Below are positions 1 through 8,482 of a DNA stretch of 64,000 nucleotides, piece after piece (positions within the stretch are counted from its first letter, which is position 1; each line of letters opens with the position of its first letter). The position numbers were made by a program, and so were the translations under genes. This DNA is from Excoecaria cochinchinensis (Eukaryota; Streptophyta; Magnoliopsida; Malpighiales; Euphorbiaceae). The stretch spans positions 17,299,501 to 17,363,500 of the forward strand of contig CANTUQ010000058.1 of assembly GCA_947683425.1 (NCBI GenBank), read 5' to 3'. The notes under the pieces were generated by a model. That model searched no databases and had not been told where the DNA came from. It saw only the letters and a list, made by a program, of their open reading frames with translations.

Positions 1-804
1 AATTTTATATATTTTCTTATGCAATAAGATAATTCCAAATATGATAGTAAAAGACGAGAGTTGTGAAGATGAACAAAATCGTGTGGAATGAGGCAATGAT
101 GTAACCCAAGTGCTAATCAAACGCAATAAAAGCCCAAACTTAATGCCACAATTTCTTGTTTCCTGTTTTGATAAACTTAATGTCAGATTAGCGACGTGTT
201 AAATAAAAAGAAAATTCTTGTCCACGTAAAACGTATCAACCAAGTTAACACTATATTATTATTAATTCATATTAATCACTACTTCATATTTTTTAATTAA
301 CTTTATATAGATATGTATATATTATTAATTTGATTTATAAAATTTATCTAAAACAAAATAAAAAAGAAAATGTGCGAATTATCATTGTGATTACGAGAAG
401 GACATTTGTGGAACACAACAAATTTGTATTTAACAACGTTGCCACAAAACATGAAACCCATTGTACTCATCTACAAGACAAACGGATTACAATCCAAAAG
501 TATAATTACAATCCAAAAGCATATTTTGTTACATGTGCCATATAATTACTTAATATACATGCCAAAAGTATTGATGAGTTTTAGTTATTTAGATTATTTG
601 AAAATGAAAAATATTGGCAGATTTTTATTAAGGGAGACTTCAAATATCTAGTCGATATTTGTAAGAATAAATTAATTTCTAGATTTTTAAATTTAGAGAA
701 CTTATATAGTAGGGATAAATGTCTATATAGTATTGAATATGTTGCATTAAAGCCACTAATGTTAAATAGCAATCTATTATTAATATATAGAGTAATGCAT
801 ATTA
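1..804. other. AT-rich DNA without a recognisable gene
   Basis: Only short, AT-rich open frames with no family resemblance are present. I see no transposon end in this stretch. It ends at the target-site duplication of the LTR element that starts at 810. Confidence 0.6.
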
Positions 805-809
805 GTTAT

Positions 810-1278
810 TGATAAAGCTCTGGATGTCTTTATCTGGAGAGGGAGGAACCGACCGATCGGATGAGAATGAACCTGCAAGGAAGAATGCCCGGTCGGACTA
901 GGCGTAAGCACTCCGAAACTTAAGTTAGTAGCTTAGAGAGAGAAAGTGTTTAGAGAGAGAATGCTGAGGATTCAATACCTGAGACCATCGCTGGCTGGGC
1001 TATTTATAAGATATGGTTGAGGGGCACTCGAGTGCCTAGGGAAGTGATTACTGGCAACCAGATTAGGCTTCAGGCGAAGTGACAGGGAGCAGGTGACTGA
1101 CGTGGGTGCTGCCTTGTGTCAGACGATTGATGGGACTGGCTGTCACATCGTCCGATCGGCTGGGTGCGCTGACTAAGAGCTCGTGCCTGTTCGCTCTTGG
1201 CTCTTGGGCCTTGGGCCTTGCCAGTCCACTGGGCTGACTAGATGGGTCTTGGTGCAAATGATATTTGCTGGGTTATCA
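810..1278 (-). repeat. 3' LTR of the gag-pro element (minus orientation)
   Basis: This 469 bp repeat pairs with 8019-8477. It starts TGATAA on the plus strand and ends TTATCA, and it is directly preceded by GTTAT. It contains short GATCGG-rich blocks and a CTATTTATA segment at about 1000-1009. It lacks one short deletion carried by the other LTR, near 1236-1245. Confidence 0.95.
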
Positions 1279-1291
1279 CTTGTCCCCCCTC
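1279..1291 (-). other. polypurine tract
   Basis: On the minus strand this reads GAGGGGGGACAAG and abuts the TGATAA start of the 3' LTR. That is the expected position of the plus-strand DNA primer in an LTR element, and it sets the orientation of the whole element. Confidence 0.85.
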
Positions 1292-1561
1292 AACAGGTCC
1301 GATCGGGCATAGATTCGCCTTTGAAGTCCCGATCGGATGGAAAACTGCTTTGAGTCGTTCCGATCTGCGGGTGTCCGTTGGCGGGATTTTGAATTTTAAA
1401 AGGCAGTCAGCTGAAAGGACGCGCCTGCTCGTACAGTTATTTTTATTAATTGCTGCGCGTACACCAAGGGTGGCGCTTCGTTCTTCGCGTAGCCATAATG
1501 CCTTTGACACATGGCGTTGTCTCTGTGGCGGGACTGTTGGCGTATTCCAGAAGTTTTGGCC

Positions 1562-1569
1562 TATAAATA
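1562..1569 (+). promoter_or_regulatory. TATA box of the antisense gene inside the LTR element
   Basis: TATAAATA lies about 250 bp upstream of the first ATG (1815) of the plus-strand gene, on the opposite strand to gag. It is followed by a pyrimidine-rich leader and a plausible 5' UTR intron (GTAAGT at 1705, TTTAG ending at 1808). This suggests a private Pol II promoter rather than LTR-driven transcription. Sequence-based inference only. Confidence 0.55.
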
Positions 1570-1814
1570 GGCGTTCTCTAAGTCTTTTTCCTTTTACTTT
1601 TTGCAATCCTTAGCGAAACTCTGCAAAAAAAATTTCTCAACTTTCCTTGAGTTCTGATAGATTTTTCCCAGTTCTTTCTCGTCGAAAACACCCCACATTA
1701 CCAAGTAAGTAATTTCTTCTTCCTCCCTTTTGGCCTTCTTTGCTTTCCATTTCTTTTGCATTCATCCTTCTAGCATTTCCGTTTTGCATTCCCCTTTCTT
1801 TCCTTTAGTCGGTG

Positions 1815-4352
1815 ATGGCATCTAGCAACAATGTGACATCGAGTGAGTCCTTCTTGGACGTGTATAAGGGTCAACCTGCGGTTGAGCTGTGCTCTAGCTT
1901 AACGGCAGAGGAGGTAGCCGAGGTGCCTGCCAAATACGGCTTTCCCGATGATGTATCTGTGGCGGTCTGCCCAGATTCCATGGCGGTGTTGGAGGGCCCG
2001 TTCAGAGAGGGCGACAGCGAGTGGTTCATCTGCCACCTGTGGAGTCTGGACGCCGGAATGCGTTTCCCCTTCGGCGCCTTTGAGATCGCCGTGCTGGAGG
2101 GGTATGGCATCGCCCCCTACCAACTTCATCCGAATGGGTGGCGTTCAGTGGCCTGCTTCAAGATACTATGCTTTCTGGAAGGAGTAGCTCCGACCCTCGA
2201 CCTCTTCACCCACTTCTTCTACGTCTCTTCCCGAAGCGATGGGTCGGAGTTCTTCTTCACCAGTCGACCGAAGAAGAAATTGATAAACATTCCCACCTCC
2301 ATGAAGGGCCTCAGAGAGAGGTATTTCCTGGTGGGAAAGGAGGGCGGCTTCGGGGTGAGTCTCGCCAGGTCGGCTGAGGTAAAGATCTTGAAAGACCAGG
2401 CCGCTGGGCAGCCCCTGTACGAGGCCGACATCCAGAAACTGATGGATGTTGTAGCTCGGAAGGGAGGGCCTTATGAGTCCAAGGAGCTGCTAGAGCTGCT
2501 CCAGGGGGCCTATGTTGAAACGGCCGCAGTTGCCGAACGTGAGCGTTAGGATTAGGCTAGCCATGATTTATAAAGCATTGCATTTGCATTTGCATGAAGA
2601 AAAGAAAAAAAAAACATTTTACTGGAGAACTTATCTTGCTTATTTATTTTTTGTTGCAACTGAAATGGCCGGAAGAAGCAGTACTGCCAGCGAGTTGGCC
2701 GATCGGGTTACCTCCAAGAGGACGGCCAAGCTGGAGGCTAAGGAGGCTAAGGCGAGCAGCAAAAGGAGGAGGCTCATGAAACAGTCCGACCTTGATGCCA
2801 TGAGGAGGCCGCCGGTCTCTTCCTCTGCTGCCGTGCCTTTATCTGTTGCTCCGGTCGGGTCGGCTCCCACTCTCATCGCAACAGCTGCTTCGATGCCAAT
2901 CCCAAATTCGATTGTCATAGAGCCCTCGGCTCGGGTTTCTCGCAGAGGGCATGTGATAGGGAGTGAGCCTGAGGAGGAGGAGGAGGCGCCCGGGGTGATA
3001 TGCCCTCCCAAAATTCGAACTCTAAGGGAGATGGTGCAGGGGAGGGCAACACGCTTGGATGAGGTTGCGCAGCGGTAGATGGAGGAGAGCGCCCGGAAGA
3101 AGGTGAGCGAGCTGGTGTCTGAATCAAACACTCGGGTGGCAGCCAAGGGGAAGGCCGTTCAGAAGGGAGAAGAACCGAGGCGGTTCAGTGGGCGTCCCGT
3201 TCCTTTGGGGGACTTCTTGAGGGACAGCTTCGGTGAGGATTGGTCACCTCATCAAGTGGCCGGTTTCATTTGCCGTGGTCTCCTTCGGGATGAGGACCGC
3301 AGGGAGCTCGGGGATGCCCGCCAGCTCAACCGGGAGACACAGGCTATTAGTCAGCAACTGATAGATGTAAGGCCCTTTCTCTTCTATTCCTTTTGTTTGT
3401 TTGCTTCATTTGTTCGTGTGAAGTTTGATTGGCTTCCCCCCCCCCTTTTTGTCTCTCCCTAGGCTGTAAGGAGGGCCCAACGGCTAAATCTGATGGCCGA
3501 AACTTGGCGGCTGAAGGCCGATGAAGGGGCCAAGGCTAGGGCGAAGGTGGAGGCTGCCCAAAAAGAGGCCTCCACTCTACGAGCTGAAATGGCCAAGGCA
3601 AAGAAGCAATCCACCGCTTCCCATTCGGAGACGGTGGCTTTGAGAAAGGAGGTCCACCGGAAGACCCAGGAGTTGAAGGCTCGGTAGGGCAAGGTGGACA
3701 AACTAAAGGGTGACACTGCCCGTCTTTCTGCCGAAATCGCTCAGTGCAGGCGTTTCGAGGCAGATACAACTAGGTTGGATGCTGAGTGCAAGGGTCTGGC
3801 TGCCGAGAACGCCAAGCTGAAGTTGGAGGTCGATCAGGTGCGCAGGGGAGTGGAATCCTTGAAGCTGTCGTTGGAGGAGAAAGAGGCCTCCTGGGCCGGC
3901 CAACTTGAGGACGAAGTTGCCGCTCAGAGGGAGCGTCTTCTTGATGAGCTTGCTGAGGCTCAGGCGTAAGTGCTTGGCCATTTGGTCCACGAAGCCGAGA
4001 GGCGCTTTCTGGGTGCTGATCTCAAGTGGATGGACAATCCGGCGGCACTGCCTGACCCGCCATCAAGCGATGACGAGGATGATGCTCCCGAAGGGGAGGC
4101 AGTCCGAGAGAGCCAAAGCGAGGACCCTTCACTTTCGGGGACTGGCTCAGAGATCCGCTCCGAGTTCGAGCCTATCGTCCCTCTGCCGCCCGAAGCCGAG
4201 CCCGAGGCCCTTCCTTCAGGGGGGCTGTCTCTGAAGGGGGAGCGGGGCCTTCTTCGCCTGGCTCCGACCCTTCTCAAGCTGCCGCCGAGCCGGGCATTGA
4301 GCAGACCGTTGGTCCTCCTGGCGACGCAGAGTTTGTAGATATAGAAACGTAG
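1815..4352 (+). pseudogene. Antisense multi-exon gene with a 'putative gypsy-type transposon' (Transposase_28-like) N-terminal domain
   Basis: The gene runs opposite to gag. The ATG at 1815 follows a 5' UTR intron (1705-1808). Exon A (1815-2538) encodes about 240 residues of the plant domain annotated as putative gypsy-type transposon/Transposase_28. It has the typical FPFGAF and LHPNGWR patches (about residues 75 and 97) and FFYVSSR further on. Exon B (from about 2660) encodes a charged region and ends at a good donor at 3367; intron 3367-3462 ends CCCTAG. Exon C (3463 on) is a long Lys/Glu/Ala-rich coiled coil followed by an acidic Ser/Asp tail. In-frame stops are TAG 3076, TAG 3685 and TAA 3967; each fits a single CAG or CAA codon changed to stop. 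A frameshift near 4235-4260 separates the last block from the natural-looking stop at 4350. The acceptor before exon B reads CAA where the frame requires CAG. Function of the family is unknown; this copy is dead. Confidence 0.8.
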
Positions 4353-4447
4353 GGGCTTGTACTTAGCCTTTCTTTCTTCTTGTAAGTTATTTTCTGTAAC
4401 GATTCTTTGCAAGTTGTATGTATAAATTACATACTCGAAACCGTTAT

Positions 4448-4453
4448 AATAAA
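4448..4453 (+). terminator. Poly(A) signal AATAAA of the antisense gene
   Basis: AATAAA lies 96 nt after the stop codon at 4350-4352. It is preceded by T-rich sequence and a TTGTATGTATAAA block, as in a plant 3' UTR. With the TATA box at 1562 it makes the antisense locus a self-contained transcription unit. Confidence 0.5.
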
Positions 4454-4592
4454 GTTCTTCTTTTTTTTTCTGCGAAATGTACATATCTACTTGTTAGTAT
4501 AATAAAAAACGCACGAAGTCGTATTAACTTGGCACTGAATAAATTTAATTCGCAAGATTTCGAGTAATTAGTGTAGACTCCCTGAAGTTTAC

Positions 4593-4962
4593 ACTTTGGC
4601 CCGTGGTCGTTGCATAAGTTGCATGTTGGTCGGGGGCCGCTGAATAATATTGCATATTGGCTCGTGACCGCTGCATAAAATTGCATATTGGCCTGTGGCC
4701 GCTGCATAAAATTGCATATTGGCCCAGGGCTACTGCATAAAGTTGCATGTTGGTCGGGGGCCGCTGCATAAAGTTGCATGTTGATCGGGGGCCGCTGTAT
4801 AATATTGCATATTGGCCCGTGACCGCTGCATAAAATTGCATATTGGCCCGGGGCTGCTGCATAAAGTTGCATGTTGGTCGGGGGCCACTGCATAATATTG
4901 CATATTGGCCCATGATCGCTGCATAAAATTGCATATTGGCCCATGGCCGCTGCATAATATTT
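4593..4962. repeat. 31-bp tandem repeat, about 11.5 copies, with a 93-bp higher-order pattern
   Basis: The unit resembles CGCTGCATAAAATTGCATAT plus an 11-bp GC-rich end. Three variants can be told apart: A (AAGTTGCATGTTGG), B (AATATTGCATATTGG) and C (AAAATTGCATATTGG). Their order from 4608 is A B C C A A B C A B C, then a partial unit. ABC triplets of 93 bp therefore recur. Because 31 is not a multiple of 3 and the unit has no minus-strand stops, two or three minus-strand frames stay open across the array; I treat these as repeat artefacts. The array lies between gag-pro and the antisense gene. Confidence 0.9.
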
Positions 4963-5470
4963 AGGCTCGTAAAAGAGTCGAGCTTCACCGTGCCTGCCGG
5001 TAGATCCGAACGGGCACGGGTGGCCTGCCATTGGCCAATTGGCAGCGTCGGATCGGGAGCATCATCGATCTGGGTGCCTACGATCGGCCATTTCCATCAG
5101 ATCGGATGGGCCGTCGGGCACATAATCATCATGATGTGCTCGGACCGGGAAAGACATCGGCCTTGATGGATATATCCTTGAGAGAGAGTTGGAATTCCCG
5201 TGCCTATGATCTGAAATGGGCATGGGTTATACATACTATATATGCAATTTAAATAAGGAGAAAAGAGAGACCTCTATACGTTAATGCACGGTGAATTTGG
5301 TCTTCGAGAGAGCTTGACTTTCGCGTTTTTGACTTGGGATGCACGTCAAGTCTAGCGTATAAGTCATGACATATAGAGCCTTCGCGGATAATAAGAAGAA
5401 TTCATAAAAAGATTCTTTTATTGATGAAGAGTGATCAATACAACATCACAAAGATTGGGGAAAGCCTGAG

Positions 5471-5670
5471 CCTAATTGGGGACATGCGCCTAACTGGAGA
5501 TGTGAGCTTTACTAGAGGCGTTCGTCTGTCCAGAGCTCAGCCTCTCTGGGTCGTCTACGGGCGCGTCAGCCCTCTGACCTTTGGCAGTCTAACTGGAGAC
5601 GTGTGCCTATACGGAGCTCAGCCTCACTGGGTTGTCTACGGGCGCATCGGCCCTCTGACCTTAGGCAATC
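5471..5670. repeat. Imperfect ~100-bp tandem duplication beyond the protease stop
   Basis: CTAACTGGAGA-starting blocks begin at about 5489 and 5589. They share GAGCTCAGCCTC, GGTCGTCTACGGGCGC and CCCTCTGACCTT segments. A shorter partial copy starts at about 5471. The duplication abuts the end of the protease frame at 5673, where a reverse transcriptase would follow in an autonomous relative. Confidence 0.75.
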
Positions 5671-5672
5671 TA

Positions 5673-6536
5673 TTAGCAAGCTTCCTTTTGTTGCTTGACC
5701 ATCATGATATAAGTCTCTTGGGATGCTTTCTGGTCCCCTCTGACGATAGCCACGCCCTCCCCGGTGGGAATTTTCATCACCATATACCGGACGCTGGTGA
5801 CAGCTCCTGTTTGGACGAGCAAGGGCCTGCCAAAAATGGCATTATAGGCAAATATTAAGTCGATTATCATAAAACCTACCTTGCAGGTGTGAACCGTCGC
5901 CTCTTGTCTGAGCTCCATGAAAAGCTCGACGGATCCGATCACCGGGATGGTGGCATTGCCTAATCCGATCAGCGGTGTTGTGTTCGGCTTTAGCTCCTCG
6001 ACCGACAGTCTCATCGCTTTGTACGCCTGCAAGGTGAGCACGTTGACTACGCTGCCGTTATCCATTAGGATCCTTCTGACATCGAAATTGTTAATGCGTG
6101 CTCTGACCACGAGCGCATCCTCATGGGGAAACACGATGTCTCGGGCATCATCGCTGGACATCGTGACAGGCATAAACTGCTCGGTCGTCTGAGAGAAAAA
6201 TACTCCCTTCCCCCTCTTCTTCCTATGGAGCTCTACGTAAGTCGATCCCTCGGAGATCATATTTATCGTTCCTGCGCTTGACCTACTCGGACCCGCACTC
6301 CTGGGGTTTCTCCGCTCCTCGTCCTCATCTGAGCTATAGTCGGCCTGCTCAGGATCCAGCTGTTTACAGGGACTTATCCCTCTGGCCTGTCGAACGAATC
6401 TCTGGAGGGCTCCTCTTTGCACCAGGCGTTTAATTTCCTTGAGTAGTGAGTGACACTCGTCGGTAGAATGACCGACGTCTCTGTGAAACTCACAATACAG
6501 ACTCTGATCCCTTTGGTGCCTGCTCCGACTGGACAA
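5673..6536 (-). pseudogene. gag C-terminal part and retroviral-type aspartic protease
   Basis: The 287-residue frame begins with the His/Cys patch YCEFHRDVGHSTDEC, the plant gypsy gag region that precedes protease. It then runs through an acidic Ser-rich linker to a retropepsin-like domain. The catalytic region reads RRILMDNGSVVNVL at about residue 155; D-N-G-S matches the DxGS form of plant gypsy proteases. A second conserved block, YNAIFGRPLL, lies near residue 233. The family's role is to cleave the Gag-Pol precursor. The frame is separated from gag (6838-7878) by about 300 bp containing stops, so the original fused reading frame is broken. It ends just before the tandem duplication, with no reverse transcriptase behind it. 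Confidence 0.85.
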
Positions 6537-6837
6537 CCTCTTGGGCTAGTTGATTGTGTGGTGGTTCTTTTTAATCTAGACTAGCACTTTAGAGGGGCCG
6601 GCGTTGAGAGGGGTAAAGCCTTGAGGTGCGGAATCACTCGCCTTACCCGAGGATTCACCCTTGGATACGTTTCTTTCGCTCCGGTGGGGCAGGCTTTTGA
6701 GCTCATCCGAAATGTTTTCAAGCCGCTTGGTCACTCTCTTTTTTTGTGAAGGGCCATCTATCAGGGTACTGAAGCCTGCTCAGCACGCTGGTTGGTCTGG
6801 CTCTACCAGTTCTCCGGTCCTCATTCGTCCGAATGTG

Positions 6838-7878
6838 TCATTTGGCCCAGTCCATCAGCTCATGAAAATCCTGGGGGGTTGTTGTCTCCACAGATTGGGA
6901 TGGAGGACGGACGGCCGGGCGTCTCGCTAAGGCGGTCATCGCTATTTCTTCGCTTAGGCTCTTCACCTGTCCCACGGCTTCTTGAGAACGGTCGACGTAG
7001 TCCTTAAGGCTTCTGTCGGCTCGCCCATAGGAGCTACCCAGGTCACCTGTCGACCTCGATGTGGGTGCTCTGGCCTCAAATCTCGAGACTAAGAGCTCCT
7101 TGAGCTGCCAGAAGGAGACGATCGATTCCCGTGGGAGTTTCTGAAACCATCTCAAGGCCTGTCCACCAAGGGTGGTGGGGAAAATCCGGCAAATAGCCCT
7201 CTCGTCGCGGGCGTACGCCCGCACTTTCAATAAGAACTTAGCCACATGAGTAGTGGGGTCAGTCTCACCTGTGTATCTACTCATCTCGATATCTCGCCAA
7301 CTGGGAGGCATTTCAAAATCCATGATTTCTCTTGAAAACGGGGATGCCTGACTTTTGCGAGTTCTTGTCTTGGGTATGTCCCTTTTGGAGCTTGTCAGGC
7401 CAAACTGCTCCAGTTTCTGTTTCAGCCACTTGTCCCCCTTGCTCAAAATCACAGAGCCGGGATCCTGACGTGAGCTCCTGGAAATAGAGCGATTAGGCGC
7501 ACACAAATAGGACAAGTCGTCTTCGTCACTCGAAGTGGAGGGTTCAGCGTGGTGACGGGCGGAGCCTTTGCCGGATAACGCTATTCCTTTCCCTTTATCG
7601 CGGCGCCCCAGGGTCTCGGCGTCGCGTCTTCTTGGGTCCTGAGCTCCTAGCTCGTTAATGGAGATCCCTTTGCTTCTTCTTCTTCCGAAATCTTTGTTCA
7701 TGGGATAGCTCCCATGAACTCTTTCGAAATTCTCGGGCATTTTGCCCTTTTGGAGCGTTTGTACTATGCTTTTAGTGAAGTCACTGAGTATAGAACGCAT
7801 GTCGCGGACAGTGACGAGAGAATCCTCTGAGTATTCTAAGACGGCGTCGTTTGACTCAGGAAGGGGGGTGGTCTCCAT
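6838..7878 (-). pseudogene. Gag (Retrotrans_gag domain) of the gag-pro element
   Basis: The 346-residue frame has a charged, disordered N-terminus. A Retrotrans_gag core follows at about residues 190-290 with PPSWRDIEMSRYTGETDP, GGQALRWFQKLP and LVSRFEAR blocks, the capsid-like assembly domain of plant gypsy elements. The ORF start at 7878 is probably not the original one. An ATG at 7994-7996, just inside the 5' LTR, opens a frame that enters this one only if the G-run at about 7899-7910 were one base shorter (11 instead of 12). The downstream end at 6838 is a stop followed by a disrupted spacer before the protease frame. Confidence 0.85.
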
Positions 7879-7997
7879 TGGGGACCTGACAGGCTCTTCC
7901 CCCCCCCCCCTGAGAGGTGCCTAAGCTGGCGTGTCTGTCTCCTTCTTGATCGAAGTCCATGGGGGTCGTGTCCTCGTTTGATCGTGAGTTCGACATA

Positions 7998-8018
7998 CCT
8001 CTCAACGAAAGCATCAAA
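7998..8018 (-). other. Candidate primer binding site next to the 5' LTR
   Basis: On the minus strand the 5' LTR is followed directly by TTTGATGCTTTCGTTGAGAG. Its position is right for a tRNA primer binding site, but it does not match the initiator-Met complement TGGTATCA seen in the other elements of this window. The priming tRNA is not identified. Confidence 0.4.
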
Positions 8019-8477
8019 TGATAAAGCCCTGGATGTCTTTATCTGGAGAGGGAGGAACCGACCGATCGGATGAGAATGACCCTGCAAGGAAGAATGCCCG
8101 GTCGGACCAGACGTAAGCACTCCGAAGCTTAAGTTAGTAGCTTAGAGAGAGAAATTGCTTAGAGAGAGAATGCTGAGGATTCAATACCTGAGGCCATCGT
8201 TGGCTGGGCTATTTATAAGAGATGGTTGAGGGGCACTCGAGTGCTTAGAGAAGTGATTACTGGCAACCAGAGTAGGCTTCCGGTGAAGTGACAGGGAGCA
8301 GGTGACTGATACGGGTGCTGCCTTGTGTCAGACGATTGATGGAACTGGCTGTCACATCATCCGATTGGCTGGGTGCGCTGTCTAGGAGCTCGTGCCTGTT
8401 CGCTCTTGGCTCTTGGGCCTTTGGCCTTGCCAGTCCAAAGATGAGTTTTGGTGCAAATGATATTTGCTGGATTATCA
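8019..8477 (-). repeat. 5' LTR of the gag-pro element (minus orientation)
   Basis: This 459 bp repeat pairs with 810-1278 and has the same TGATAA/TTATCA ends. The flanking GTTAT at 8478-8482 duplicates 805-809. It carries a ~10 bp deletion relative to the other LTR just before GATGAGTTTTGG. Confidence 0.95.
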
Positions 8478-8482
8478 GTTAT

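Larger units (their letters stand above)
805..8482 (-). mobile_element. Ty3/gypsy-type LTR retrotransposon lacking pol, with an antisense gene
   Basis: The element proper is 810-8477 and is flanked by the 5-bp duplication GTTAT at 805-809 and 8478-8482. Both LTRs begin TGATAA and end TTATCA. A purine-rich tract next to the left LTR, read on the minus strand, and the minus-strand gag and protease frames fix the orientation as minus. Order in the minus sense: 5' LTR (8019-8477), gag, protease, about 1.3 kb of non-coding DNA with tandem repeats, an antisense multi-exon gene occupying the place of pol, polypurine tract, 3' LTR (810-1278). No reverse transcriptase, RNase H or integrase motif is present on either strand, so this copy depended on another element for mobility. 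By eye the LTRs differ at about 27 positions plus a ~10 bp indel, about 94% identity, so the insertion is not recent. Antisense extra ORFs are known from Tat/Grande-type gypsy elements; assignment to that lineage is inference. Confidence 0.93.

Noticed and set aside
1238..1613. Overlapping 122-123 aa frames on both strands next to the left LTR
   Set aside because: They cover the polypurine tract and the leader/promoter of the antisense gene. There is no domain similarity, and the frames run across the TATA box.
3076..3969. Stop-codon readthrough or recoding of TAG/TAA in the antisense gene
   Set aside because: Three stops, a frameshift and a lost splice acceptor in one gene, with the same mutation type in unrelated elements, point to decay rather than recoding.
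4444..5031. Minus-strand frames of 195, 147 and 64 aa with repeated MQ/YAA/CN motifs
   Set aside because: They lie in several overlapping frames across the 31-bp tandem repeat and owe their openness to a stop-free unit. No known domain or start context supports a gene.
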